Assembly (NCBI GenBank): GCA_001657315.1
Contig: LYSV01000026.1
Coordinates: forward strand, 1 to 58,695
DNA: 58,695 bases
DNA from: Flammeovirgaceae bacterium BBD 1991-12
GTDB taxonomy: Bacteria > Bacteroidota > Bacteroidia > Cytophagales > Cyclobacteriaceae
Reading direction: 5' to 3'
In this document: in pieces, positions 18,157 through 27,545 of the stretch
Layout of the letters: every line of letters starts with the position of its first letter
How positions within the stretch are numbered: position 1 is the first letter of the stretch
Notes under the pieces: model-generated
Told to the model about the DNA's origin: nothing
Database searches by the model: none
What the model saw: the letters and a program-made list of their open reading frames with translations, nothing else
Translations under genes and position numbers: made by a program

Positions 18157-21100
18157 TTATAGGTCTATCTGTACTCCTAAAAGAAATGTGCGTGGCTGAG
18201 GAGAGAATCCAAAATCCACCCCATAAGCCAACGAGTTATTTAACGAACGGGCCGCACCTATCTCAGGATCAAAGCCTGAGTAACCTGTAAACGTGAGCAG
18301 GTTAAGGGCCGTAAAATACACCCTGGCACCCGTAATCTTGTTGAAAAAGACTTTTTCCAGCGCTGCCACAGGCAGGTTATATCCCAGGGTAATATTCTTT
18401 ACTCTCAGGTAATCTCCTTTTTCCACATAGCGGTCTGAAATCCTGTTATTGTTGTTCGGGTCTCCTGTGATCCCCCGGGGTATGTCAGTACTTGTATTTT
18501 CCGGTGTCCACCGGTTCAAGACTTCCGTAGTGGCATTAAATACCCGGGTCATACCTTCTGTATCATGCCTGTAGGCAGCATAGATATCCACATCCGCCAC
18601 ACCCTGAAGAAAGATATTCAGATCGAAGTTGCGATAGGAAAGATCTGCATTAAAGTTGTAGTTGTAGCGGGGAATAGTCACACCGATATTCGTACGATCA
18701 TCGTCATCGATCTCGCCATTGCCATCCACATCCACAAACTTAATATCACCCGGCTGTGCATTAGGCTGATCAGGAAACTCTTCCCTAAGCTCCAGTCCGT
18801 TACCGGTATCCTCAAAGTCCTCCTGCTGAAAAAGCCGGTCTACCTTCCAGCCATATAAAAAGCCGATCGGCATGCCTTCCTCAACCCGGGTATGATAGGT
18901 ATTGTTGTTGGTCTGATTGATCGGATTCCCTAGTCCCAGTTCCGTAAATTCATTGCTGACGGTAGATACATTGGCAGTGAGGTCCAGACTAACTGGTCCC
19001 ACGTTGGCAAAGTAGGTAAGCTCGATGTCCCAACCCTTGTTCTCCACCTCGCCGGTATTAAACAATGTACCACGGTCTATCCCCAGGCTTGGTCTGGCAT
19101 TAACTGAAAAAAGCAGTCCCCTGGATTTGCGGCTGTAGCGCTCTATCGATGCCTGAAGCTTATTTTCAAACAAGGCAAAGTCCAGCCCTATGTTAAGTGT
19201 TTCTGTCTCCTCCCACTGTACCTGAGTATTGGGTATACGGCGAACAGCCTGGCCCTGCTGTAACGGACCTTCATCAAAGCTGTAATTGTAGTCAGGGTCC
19301 CAGGTAGCAAAATAGGTAAAATTGGATATTCGGTCAGAACCGTTAAGTCCCCAGCCCGCACGTACCTTGAGGTCGTTCAGGAAGGAAAGATTACTCATAA
19401 ACCCCTCTTCAGAGATCCGCCAGCCGCCTGAAACAGCTGGAAAGTTACCATACTTATTGTCAGGTCCAAAACGGGACGATCCATCACGACGGAAGGATCC
19501 GGACAGCAGGTATTTACCTCCATAGTCCAGGCTTAAACGGCCGGCATAGGAAAGCAGGCCATATTCGCTCGAACTTCCTTCGGCTATAGGCGCCTCGATC
19601 AACTCGATCGCCTGAAGATCATCCGTAGTGGTGATGTTGCCGGAAACCGCTACATTCCGTCCTTCGGAGGTCTGTTTTTCAAGCACTGCTACGGAGCTGA
19701 GTTTGAGCTTGCCAAAATCACGGTCATAGGACAGTTGGGCAGTATGTACCGGTGAGTAAAATTCACTTTGATTCTCTGAATAGAACTGAAAGTCCTGCCC
19801 ATCAAAGTCTCCTGCCTGATACGCAGGGAAACTGGATGTACTTACCACGCTGGTCTGGTCGAAGCCAAAGGCATACCGAAACTTCAGCCCCTCAAGGAAT
19901 GTGATTTCCGCATAAAGTGACCCTATTAATTTCCAGGCCTCCCGTCCGTTGTTTTTGCCCAGCTCCTGAACAAGTATTGGATTCTGTGCATCCTGACCGT
20001 CAATTCTGTCGGGGCCGTTAAATCCCCCTTTGGCGGTAGGGTCATAAATGGGGAGGTACGGTGCCATGGCAAGGGCCTGCTGTACTATATTGTTATTAAA
20101 AGGGTGCCCGTTTTCTCCCCTGCGAATGGTGCTGGATACGGCAATACTTTCCCCAACCTTTAAAAAGTTGGTTACCTGAAAATCTGTATTCAGGCGAACA
20201 GAATATCGTTTGAACCCTGTTTCCAGAATAATCCCCTGCTGATCGAAATATTCTGCCGACACAAGATAATTCGCCTTATCAGTACCTCCTGATATGGAAA
20301 TACTATGGTCCTGAATAGGTGCGTCGAATCCATCGTTAAAAAGGGCGTCCTGATAGTCGAAGTTATAGTTTAAAAGTGTATCAAGACTTGCAGGATCGCT
20401 GATGCGCAGGGGAACGGGTTGATTGGCTTGCTCCTGGATATCGGTGGCGAATGCAACATATTCCTGCGTATTGAGGACGTCAAGGGTCTTCACAGGGCTC
20501 TGTACACCATAGTAGGAATGAAAACTGACCCTGGGTGCTCCTGTCTTTCCTCTTTTTGTAGTGATCAGGACCACCCCGTAGGCACCCCGGGAACCATAAA
20601 TAGCACTTGCCGCAGCATCTTTCAAAACCGAAACAGACTCAACGTCATTGGGATTGATCTGTCTTAACCCGGCGTCTCCTTCGAGCAAGGGAATCCCGTC
20701 CACCACATATAACGGAGCGGAATTACCAGTAGTACCCACGCCACGGATACGGACTACGGGCGCTGATCCTGGAGATCCGGTATTGGTGATGCTCACCCCT
20801 GAAACCCGTCCCTGCATAGACTGCTGAACACTAATAGCGGGGATCTTCGTTAGTTCACTACCATCCACGGCAGAAACCGCACCGGTAATGTCTCCCTCCC
20901 TCGCGCTGCCGTAACCGACTACAATAACCTCTTCAAGTGACTGAATATCCAGGTGAAGTTCAACATCGATCACCGACTGATTGCCCACCACCACTTCTTC
21001 AGTCAGGTAACCCACAAAACTGAATACCAGGGTGGCCTCTTCCGGTACATTGATCCTGTAGTAGCCATCTGTATCGGTAACTGTACCCTGGGTAGTGCCT

Positions 21101-21258
21101 TTTATATAGACACTCACCCCTACCAGCGGTTGAGCATCCGGAAGCTCAATGACCCTGCCCTCGACTATATGTTCAGTATCCTGAAACATTCCGTAATCGA
21201 TTGCAAAAATTACATTAAAATGTAACAGCAAAAGTAATCCAGGTAAAATTCTAGACAT
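18157..21258 (-). CDS. susC: SusC/RagA family TonB-dependent transporter
   Basis: A 1,033-residue outer-membrane transporter. A short signal peptide is followed by a carboxypeptidase-like domain (VEGRVIELPDAQPLVGVSV, about 30-110), the TonB box region EEVIVVGYG, and a plug (IYGSRGAYGVVLITTKRG) and beta-barrel ending in an aromatic-rich strand. It imports oligosaccharides with SusD. The start ATG at 21258 is the only one that gives a signal peptide. Unusually, an operator copy (21192-21205) lies inside the first codons, encoding AIDYG after the signal peptide. A second operator and a promoter-like sequence lie upstream at 21352-21391. It leads the minus-strand operon. Confidence 0.95.
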   Translation of the reverse strand: MSRILPGLLLLLHFNVIFAIDYGMFQDTEHIVEGRVIELPDAQPLVGVSVYIKGTTQGTVTDTDGYYRINVPEEATLVFSFVGYLTEEVVVGNQSVIDVELHLDIQSLEEVIVVGYGSAREGDITGAVSAVDGSELTKIPAISVQQSMQGRVSGVSITNTGSPGSAPVVRIRGVGTTGNSAPLYVVDGIPLLEGDAGLRQINPNDVESVSVLKDAAASAIYGSRGAYGVVLITTKRGKTGAPRVSFHSYYGVQSPVKTLDVLNTQEYVAFATDIQEQANQPVPLRISDPASLDTLLNYNFDYQDALFNDGFDAPIQDHSISISGGTDKANYLVSAEYFDQQGIILETGFKRYSVRLNTDFQVTNFLKVGESIAVSSTIRRGENGHPFNNNIVQQALAMAPYLPIYDPTAKGGFNGPDRIDGQDAQNPILVQELGKNNGREAWKLIGSLYAEITFLEGLKFRYAFGFDQTSVVSTSSFPAYQAGDFDGQDFQFYSENQSEFYSPVHTAQLSYDRDFGKLKLSSVAVLEKQTSEGRNVAVSGNITTTDDLQAIELIEAPIAEGSSSEYGLLSYAGRLSLDYGGKYLLSGSFRRDGSSRFGPDNKYGNFPAVSGGWRISEEGFMSNLSFLNDLKVRAGWGLNGSDRISNFTYFATWDPDYNYSFDEGPLQQGQAVRRIPNTQVQWEETETLNIGLDFALFENKLQASIERYSRKSRGLLFSVNARPSLGIDRGTLFNTGEVENKGWDIELTYFANVGPVSLDLTANVSTVSNEFTELGLGNPINQTNNNTYHTRVEEGMPIGFLYGWKVDRLFQQEDFEDTGNGLELREEFPDQPNAQPGDIKFVDVDGNGEIDDDDRTNIGVTIPRYNYNFNADLSYRNFDLNIFLQGVADVDIYAAYRHDTEGMTRVFNATTEVLNRWTPENTSTDIPRGITGDPNNNNRISDRYVEKGDYLRVKNITLGYNLPVAALEKVFFNKITGARVYFTALNLLTFTGYSGFDPEIGAARSLNNSLAYGVDFGFSPQPRTFLLGVQIDL
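21192..21205. promoter_or_regulatory. LacI-type operator, copy 3 (inside susC)
   Basis: CGTAATCGATTGCA occurs within codons 18-23 of susC. It is 186 bp from copy 4, so the two could be bridged by one repressor tetramer with a DNA loop. The match is exact over 14 bases; binding is inferred. Confidence 0.7.
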
Positions 21259-21312
21259 AATCAGGTTGTTTTATGATGGATAAAGCTAAAAACACCAGAA
21301 AAACGGCACCAT

Positions 21313-21338
21313 CAAGCCTTAAAAAGAGCTATGGCTTG
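21313..21338. repeat. 6-bp inverted repeat in susC leader
   Basis: CAAGCC (21313-21318) and GGCTTG (21333-21338) form a stem with a 14-base loop in the predicted susC 5' leader. There is no T-run after it on the minus strand. Function unknown. Confidence 0.4.
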
Positions 21339-21351
21339 CTTTTCCGGCGCT

Positions 21352-21391
21352 ACAATGTAGGAAGAGATTCTATATTTTGCAATCGATTACG
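21352..21391 (-). promoter_or_regulatory. Predicted susC promoter with overlapping LacI-type operator, copy 4
   Basis: On the minus strand the operator CGTAATCGATTGCA (21391-21378) contains TTG (21382-21380), then 20 bases, then TACATTGT (21359-21352). This is close to the phylum's -33 TTTG and -7 TAnnTTTG promoter. A bound repressor would cover the -33 box. The -7 box has two mismatches, so the promoter is a prediction; the operator repeat itself is exact. Confidence 0.65.
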
Positions 21392-21829
21392 GAACTATTT
21401 GATAATCTTTGTCAGTTAGTTAGCCTTACTTTATGAGTCCGGATGATCATCGGAATGGGTATGACATCCTGATCACTACACTGAATAAACAATAAACAGA
21501 AGAACAAGAAGCTTATATTCCCTATCAATTTTCCTGGCAGAACTGCAAATAGCTAAAGTCCATCATGAGACTGATAATAGTACATTAGTGCCTTGAGTAA
21601 AAGTTTTCCGGCTGAAATTCAGGTGCCTTTTTAATGATCATTTTGTTGTCTGTTTGGAAGGTGGCTGATTTCAGCTATCTTTTAAAAGAACTCTTGCAAG
21701 TGGCAGGAAATAAGAGGTATGCGTTTGAATATACCTTGAGTTATAATAAAACTAAACTCTTTCGAACATTGTTTGATTATCATTGCAATAACCGGTATGG
21801 ATAGTTAACCTTCAATTTCCTTAATCACT

Positions 21830-22429
21830 GTGAAAAAAATTCTGATCCTTTTTGCCCATCCCCGGCTAGAACAATCAAGAGTAAATAAACTGCTCATTAA
21901 CGCGGCTGCACAGGTCAGTGATGTCACCATCCATGATCTTTACGAAAACTACCCGGACTTTAACATTGATACCCGCAATGAAAAAAAACTTTTGCTTGAT
22001 CATGACGTCGTGATCTGGCACCATCCCTTTTATTGGTATAGCTGTCCTCCACTTTTAAAACAGTGGATTGATGTAGTGCTGGAGTATAACTGGGCCTATG
22101 GTCCCGAAGGCAATGCACTGGAGGGTAAAACCATACTGAATGTGCTTACGGCCGGGGGCACACGTAAAGTGTATTGCGCCGAAGGAAAAAATCATTATAC
22201 AGTAAGAGAGTTTTTAAGGCCTTTTGAGCAAACGGCAAGGTTATGCGGTATGGAGTATCTACCACCCTTTGCGGTTTTAGGCACGCATTTGCTCGATCCT
22301 GCCTCATTGAAAAATTATCAGGAACAGTACATTTCACTGCTCACCTTGCTGAAAGCCGGAGATATCCACGGTGCCAGCGATGAATCTTGTCAATTTCTAA
22401 ACGATCTTCATTTGATCAACAACATATAA
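21830..22429 (+). CDS. kefF: KefF-like NAD(P)H oxidoreductase, potassium-efflux ancillary protein
   Basis: A 199-residue flavodoxin-fold protein (NQO1/YabF family). It starts at a GTG codon. ILFAHPRLEQSRVN binds the flavin phosphate and WHHPFYWYSCPPLLKQWID is the conserved family stretch; GPEGNALEGK and LTAGG are also typical. Members reduce quinones and act as activating partners of Kef glutathione-gated K+ efflux systems. The kefC-type gene follows 5 bp after the stop, which supports that role. No signal or membrane segment is present, so it should act at the inner face of the membrane. Confidence 0.85.
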   Translation: MKKILILFAHPRLEQSRVNKLLINAAAQVSDVTIHDLYENYPDFNIDTRNEKKLLLDHDVVIWHHPFYWYSCPPLLKQWIDVVLEYNWAYGPEGNALEGKTILNVLTAGGTRKVYCAEGKNHYTVREFLRPFEQTARLCGMEYLPPFAVLGTHLLDPASLKNYQEQYISLLTLLKAGDIHGASDESCQFLNDLHLINNI

Positions 22430-22434
22430 GTCTT

Positions 22435-24306
22435 ATGACCGGGAGTTTCCTTTTCCAGGCTGTTATTTATCTCAGTGCCGCCGTGATTTGCGTTCCTATT
22501 GCCAAACGCTTTGGCCTAAGCTCTGTTTTGGGGTATTTGCTTGCCGGCATCCTGATCGGTCCGTACCTGCTGGGCTTTATAGGGGAAGAAGGCGAGGATA
22601 TTCTGCATTTCGCTGAATTTGGAGTGGTAATGATGCTCTTTTTGATCGGGCTGGAAATTGAGCCTAAGAATTTTTGGCGGATGCGAAAATCCATACTCGG
22701 CATGGGTGGATTACAAGTCGGGATAACGATAGTTGTGATCGCTTTTGTATCAATCCTGTTTGAATTAAGCTGGCAGGCTTCCCTGGCAATCGGGATGGCC
22801 ATTGCCCTCTCTTCCACGGCCATTGTGCTGCAAACCATAAAAGAGAAAGGCCTGATGGATACCTCCTATGGCAATTCTTCTTTTTCCGTACTGCTTTTCC
22901 AGGACATCGCCGTTATCCCTATGCTGGCACTGTTGCCTTTATTAGCCACAGGAACTACTGAGCCTTCTGAAGATGCCCATGGTTCATTTATAGAGAACCT
23001 CCCGATAGGCTTTCAAACCCTTGCTGTTTTACTGTCCGTAGCACTCGTGATAGTCGTAGGCAAATACTTGTGCGTACCCGTGTTACGTTTTGTGGCAAAG
23101 ACAAGGCTTAGGGAACTGTTCTCGGCATCGGCGCTCCTGATCGTCATTGCCGTGGCCTATCTGATGGAGCTCGTAGGGCTCAGTCCGGCCCTGGGGGCTT
23201 TCCTGGGTGGCGTGGTACTGGCCAATAGTGAGTTCAAACACGAGTTGGAAAGTAATTTGGAGCCCTTCAAGGGGCTTTTACTGGGCTTGTTCTTCATTGC
23301 GGTAGGCGCCTCCATCAATTTCCAGGTCATTGGTCAGCTCCCGGTATTGGTGCCCTCATTGGTAGTTGGGGTTATCCTGATCAAGATTGCCATATTATTC
23401 CTGGTCGGTAGGTTTTTTCGCATGACCACGGATCAGAATTTATTGTTCAGTGTAGGATTGGCCCAAATCGGGGAGTTTGCCTTCGTGCTCCTGTCTTTTA
23501 CGCACCAGCTCAGCATTATCGATCAACCTATGCTTGACCTGTTATTGGTCCTTACGGCCATCAGCATGACCCTCTCTCCTATTTTTGGCATCGTTAATGA
23601 ACGTTTCTTCCTACCGAAGATAGGTACCCGGGAATCGGAAGAAAAACCCATGGATACGATCGAAAAAAAGAGTAAGGTCATTTTGGTAGGGTTTGGACAT
23701 TTTGGAAGTACAGTGGGCCGCTTTTTACGAGCCAACGGCGTTGAGGCCACCATCCTGGACCATGACTCTAACCGTGTAGACCTGCTCAGGCGATTGGGCT
23801 TCGAGGTATATTATGGTGACGCCACCCGTGAAGACCTCTTGTATTCAGCCGGGGCGGATGAAGCCGATATACTCATTTCTGCCATTGACAACCCGGATGT
23901 CACCCTTGATATGGTGGAAATGCTCAAAAAACATTTTCCACACTTAAAACTTTTGATACGGGCCAAAAGCCGGGTAGATGCCTATGAGCTTCTCAACAGT
24001 GGTATCGAACGGGTCTACCGTGAATCTGTCGACACCTCGGTAAGGCTTGCCAGCGATGTATTGGAAATGCTGGGGCACAGGAGGTATACCACCCACCGCC
24101 AGGCCCAGAAATTCCTAAAATACGATGAAATAAGCCTGCGCAGGCTTGCCGAAAAAAGCCTGAATAGCGAAGAGTACCTTTTAAAAGCACGCGAGGAGAT
24201 TGCCCAGCAAGAAGCTCAGTTAAAAGAGGACTTAAAAGCAATGGATGTGATCAATGATGATCATTGGGACAGTGGGCAGATGCGAAAGGACCGGGCGAGG
24301 GGCTAA
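22435..24306 (+). CDS. kefC: KefC/KefB-type glutathione-regulated potassium:proton antiporter
   Basis: A 623-residue inner-membrane protein. About twelve membrane segments span residues 5-385, including LIGLEIEPKNFW and the antiporter region LLFQDIAVIPMLALLPL. A cytoplasmic Rossmann (TrkA-N) domain starts near residue 420 with VILVGFGHFGSTVG. The open frame extends 16 codons further upstream, but the ATG at 22435, 5 bp after the kefF stop, gives the expected N-terminus and spacing. Kef systems release K+ and acidify the cytoplasm to protect against electrophiles. Whether this member is glutathione-gated cannot be shown here. Confidence 0.88.
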   Translation: MTGSFLFQAVIYLSAAVICVPIAKRFGLSSVLGYLLAGILIGPYLLGFIGEEGEDILHFAEFGVVMMLFLIGLEIEPKNFWRMRKSILGMGGLQVGITIVVIAFVSILFELSWQASLAIGMAIALSSTAIVLQTIKEKGLMDTSYGNSSFSVLLFQDIAVIPMLALLPLLATGTTEPSEDAHGSFIENLPIGFQTLAVLLSVALVIVVGKYLCVPVLRFVAKTRLRELFSASALLIVIAVAYLMELVGLSPALGAFLGGVVLANSEFKHELESNLEPFKGLLLGLFFIAVGASINFQVIGQLPVLVPSLVVGVILIKIAILFLVGRFFRMTTDQNLLFSVGLAQIGEFAFVLLSFTHQLSIIDQPMLDLLLVLTAISMTLSPIFGIVNERFFLPKIGTRESEEKPMDTIEKKSKVILVGFGHFGSTVGRFLRANGVEATILDHDSNRVDLLRRLGFEVYYGDATREDLLYSAGADEADILISAIDNPDVTLDMVEMLKKHFPHLKLLIRAKSRVDAYELLNSGIERVYRESVDTSVRLASDVLEMLGHRRYTTHRQAQKFLKYDEISLRRLAEKSLNSEEYLLKAREEIAQQEAQLKEDLKAMDVINDDHWDSGQMRKDRARG

Positions 24307-24575
24307 AAAAAAGAGGACAGAATGTAAAAGCCCGATCTCCTTTCAATGAAAGGGATACCAACTGTTCTTTGTACATTAAATCTATCTTGCTGTCAGTTTT
24401 AAGCTATGATCAGCCCAGTAGATAAAGGCATTGAAAGCACCTCTGAAATTACACATATGTAGTAGCAAGAAGCCAGGACATACTTTTTCCTACTTTTGTT
24501 TACTCGAAGGATCTCAGTGAGATTAAGCGATAATATATGCTAAATGAAATGCTGAAAGCGACCTGTCCTAAACAG
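24307..24575. other. Intergenic region after kefC
   Basis: The region holds a small perfect hairpin CCTTTC-AAT-GAAAGG near 24350, without a T-run. Otherwise nothing is recognisable before the tRNA terminator. Confidence 0.4.
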
Positions 24576-24604
24576 AAAAGGCAGCCACAACAATGCAGCT
24601 GCCT
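24576..24604 (-). terminator. Intrinsic terminator of the tRNA-Thr unit
   Basis: On the minus strand AGGCAGC and GCTGCCT form a perfect 7-bp stem with a 12-base loop, followed directly by TTTTC. It begins 11 bases after the tRNA 3' end. Confidence 0.75.
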
Positions 24605-24614
24605 GATTTTCAAG

Positions 24615-24687
<73 letters not shown>

Positions 24688-24703
24688 TTGCTTAAAGCGT
24701 GTG

Positions 24704-24734
24704 CAAAAATAATCTTAGTGTAGATAAATCCAAA
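24704..24734 (-). promoter_or_regulatory. Promoter of tRNA-Thr
   Basis: On the minus strand TTTG (24734-24731), 19 bases, then TATTTTTG (24711-24704) match the Bacteroidota -33/-7 consensus exactly. The -7 box ends 16 bases before the tRNA. Confidence 0.85.
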
Positions 24735-24751
24735 TACCTCAATGAAAATTT

Positions 24752-27514
24752 TTAGGACACCGTTCGCAAGACCTTGAGCTGCTCCTTGAGGTTCTTTAAC
24801 TGATTATTGGCCGAATTGATCTTGGACTGGAACTCGTCCTTAAGTTTGTCTGCCTTTTTGGACTGGGCAAAGAACTCCATGTTGTTTTTCCAAACGGCTA
24901 TATCATTCTCCACCTGGCTTATTTGCTTACGGAGCGATTGTTCCTTGCGGTGGATCTTCTGACCGGCATTGGGTCCGCCGATAATTTTGTTGATCTGATT
25001 TTCCACCCGCAGGGATTGCTTTTCCTCACTGGAAAAGTGCTCCAGACTATTGATATATTTATCTACCGCTTCAGCATATTTGGTCTTTATTTCAGATATA
25101 TTCTTCCTCGGTACAAAGCCTACATCATTGAACGCCTCCTGCAGGTCCCTGAACTTTTCTACATCTTCGGATTTTTCCTCAGCCATAGACACGATTTCAG
25201 TACAGATCTCAAGCTTCTTCCTGTAATTCTCCTCAAATTCCTTCTCTACCTGTCCGTGATTTTCGCGGCGCTTGTCAAAGAAATGATCGCAGGCCTTTTT
25301 GAATTCCTGGTAAATGGACTCGCGGAACTTCTCAGGAACAGGACCGATCTCTTTCCATTGCCGTTGTAGCTTTTTGAACTCATCAGCCGTCTTGTTCCAT
25401 TCCGTACTGTCCTTCAGCTCCTCCGCACGCTTTACCAGCTCCTGCTTCTGCTCCATATTCCCCTCACGCTGAGCATCCAGTTTTTTGAAGAAGCCGCCCT
25501 TGTTGTTGAAAAATGTCTTAAAGGCGCCCCAGAATTTCTTATTGATCTCTTTCGCTTTTGCCCTGGGCAGTCCTCCGGTAGCCTCCCATTTTCTCTGAAT
25601 ATCCAACAGCTCTCTTGTCCTGGCATTCCATTCCTTGATCCTGTCGGAGTCGAAAGAGGTGAAAACCTGCACATCCTCGGCCAGTTGTTCCTTGATTCTG
25701 AGATTGGCCTCGAGCTCATGCTTGAGTCTTTCCACAAACCCCTTCCTGCGGTCATACACTGCGTCTGATGCCGCCTTAAACCGCTGCCAAACGGCCTCCT
25801 GCTCATCTTTAGGCACCGGACCTATATGCTTGAATTCATGGTGCAGCTCATTGAGCTCAGTGATGGCATCTTTGATGTGCTCCACACCAGCAAGCTTCTC
25901 AGCCCGCTCACACAGCTCCAGCTTAGCCTCCAGGTTCTTTCGCCTGTCCAGCTCCTTCAGCTCAAAGTAGATACTCCTGTTATCATAGAAGCGGTCCACA
26001 AGCGCGTTATAGTTGGCCCAGAGCGTCTTAACATGAGCACCGGGAATAGGACCTACTTCCTTCCACTCGTTCTGGATCTGTTTGAAATCCTCAAAGTTAA
26101 CATTGGTCTCGTCTGCATCCACAAACTGCCGGAGCCTTTCCAGGATCTCCTGCTTTTTGATCAGGTTGGCATCCTTCTCCTGCTCCTTTTCATGGGTATA
26201 CTGACTCTTCCGGTCTCTGATGAGCTTGTAGTTGGCATCAAAGCGGATCGTAAGCTCATCATATTTATATTCAAAATCCTGTTCAGAGCCTCCATCTGCT
26301 ATGAAACGCTCCAGTGCCTCTGCCCTATCCTTGCTTTTGATCTCATCAAACAAAGGTTTGATCTCCCTGACGATCCTGTCGGATCGTACAATATTGCTGT
26401 CTTTTGCCAGCGATTTGATCAGATCAACCAGTTGCTCCTTTGAGTAGGTAGAATAATCAATTTCCTCATGGTCATCTTCATGGTCATGATGATCGTGATG
26501 ACCCTTTTCGGAAAGATCTTCTTCTGACTGCAACTCTTTCTTTCCAGAGGCATCACCCGGGGCTATCTTACTTTCTCCGGTGGCTTCAGCACTGACTGTC
26601 TCTTCCGGATCACTGGTAGCAGCTACTGGTTCTTCTGCTTCTTTTTCCGTAGTTGATGCTTCCCCTGGGTCTTCCGGTGTTACATTGAGAGTTTCCTCAA
26701 CCTTCGTATTCTCCTGATTTCCCGTTGACAGATTTGGTATTGTATTTTCATCAGCAGGCTGATCTTCACTGGCCTCAGCATTAGCTTCCGGAGCCTGCAC
26801 CGATTCAGAGGTGTCAGATGATGCTGTTGTATCTTCTTCCTGAACGCTCTGAGACTCTACATTAACGGACTCAGGGGAAATATCTGTTTCTTCCTCCGAT
26901 GCCCCATGGGTAACGTCTGAGGAAAGAGCGTCATTTTCATCACTATTGTTGCTATCAGTTTTCTCTTCACCAGCCTGAGCGGACCCGGCCTCCACAGGCA
27001 CAGTATTATCTTCATCAGAAGGGTCAGCAGCGGCAACTTCTTCACTTTCCGGAGCTCCGTTTTCATATGATAATTCGCTCTGCGGTTCCACCTCCGAGGA
27101 ATCTGTTCCGGCATTCACATCTTCCACCTCTCCGACCTCAGCGGCTACCGGCTCATCTATGCTCCCGGCATCAGAATCCGGAGGATGTGTTGTATCCTTT
27201 GTGTCTTCCGGTATTAGGTCCTGATCTGCAATATCTTCATTTGTTATGTCAGGTGGAGCGTCCGAGGCACCAGTGTTTTCAGGTTCACCGGCAGTGACTT
27301 CGCCTGATCCTCCGGTTTCCGTTACATCAGATTCTTCTCCGTCCTCACCGTTGTCAGTGCTCCGGTCAGTTGGATCTGTCGGACTGTCTGGCGTACTTTC
27401 CCCGGTCCCATCTTCAGTGGACATACCCCGGCTTGAATCATCCGATGATAAAACGGAGTCATCTTTCTCCTCTTCCCGTATGTCCTTTTCATTGTCCATA
27501 GTAGCCAAATTCAC
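24752..27514 (-). CDS. DUF349 domain protein with long acidic N-terminus
   Basis: A 920-residue protein. Residues 1-340 are low-complexity and strongly acidic (Glu, Asp, Ser, Thr rich), with a His-rich patch (HHDHHDHEDDHEE) near 345. Residues 370-870 consist of repeated DUF349 helical units, each with an EWKEVGPIPGAH, FKHIGPVPKDEQ or QWKEIGPVPEKF motif, followed by a C-terminal coiled coil. The family's function is not known. The start could be codon 1 or codon 6 (MDNEKD). Neighbours are tRNA-Thr and the YqgE gene on the same strand, which do not suggest a role. No signal peptide, so cytoplasmic. Confidence 0.85.
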   Translation of the reverse strand: MNLATMDNEKDIREEEKDDSVLSSDDSSRGMSTEDGTGESTPDSPTDPTDRSTDNGEDGEESDVTETGGSGEVTAGEPENTGASDAPPDITNEDIADQDLIPEDTKDTTHPPDSDAGSIDEPVAAEVGEVEDVNAGTDSSEVEPQSELSYENGAPESEEVAAADPSDEDNTVPVEAGSAQAGEEKTDSNNSDENDALSSDVTHGASEEETDISPESVNVESQSVQEEDTTASSDTSESVQAPEANAEASEDQPADENTIPNLSTGNQENTKVEETLNVTPEDPGEASTTEKEAEEPVAATSDPEETVSAEATGESKIAPGDASGKKELQSEEDLSEKGHHDHHDHEDDHEEIDYSTYSKEQLVDLIKSLAKDSNIVRSDRIVREIKPLFDEIKSKDRAEALERFIADGGSEQDFEYKYDELTIRFDANYKLIRDRKSQYTHEKEQEKDANLIKKQEILERLRQFVDADETNVNFEDFKQIQNEWKEVGPIPGAHVKTLWANYNALVDRFYDNRSIYFELKELDRRKNLEAKLELCERAEKLAGVEHIKDAITELNELHHEFKHIGPVPKDEQEAVWQRFKAASDAVYDRRKGFVERLKHELEANLRIKEQLAEDVQVFTSFDSDRIKEWNARTRELLDIQRKWEATGGLPRAKAKEINKKFWGAFKTFFNNKGGFFKKLDAQREGNMEQKQELVKRAEELKDSTEWNKTADEFKKLQRQWKEIGPVPEKFRESIYQEFKKACDHFFDKRRENHGQVEKEFEENYRKKLEICTEIVSMAEEKSEDVEKFRDLQEAFNDVGFVPRKNISEIKTKYAEAVDKYINSLEHFSSEEKQSLRVENQINKIIGGPNAGQKIHRKEQSLRKQISQVENDIAVWKNNMEFFAQSKKADKLKDEFQSKINSANNQLKNLKEQLKVLRTVS

Positions 27515-27545
27515 ATACTGATAACTGTAAATTTAACAAAATCAT

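Larger units (their letters stand above)
21259..21829. other. Intergenic region between susC and kefF
   Basis: This 571-bp gap between divergent genes holds the susC promoter/operator and leader hairpin at its left end. From 21392 to 21829 no gene, repeat or clear promoter could be recognised. Confidence 0.6.

Noticed and set aside
1..21400. Assignment of the PUL to carrageenan
   Set aside because: Sulfatase, GH27 and GH127 would fit, but no GH16, GH82, GH129 or anhydro-galactose genes are present, and the kinase type differs from the expected one. The evidence is too thin to name the substrate.
24347..24362. Small perfect hairpin after kefC
   Set aside because: Six base pairs without a T-run; common by chance, so not called a terminator.
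25826..26443. 205-residue plus-strand frame inside the DUF349 gene
   Set aside because: It is antisense to a well-supported repeat protein and its translation shows no domain; the open frame follows from the codon bias of the real gene.
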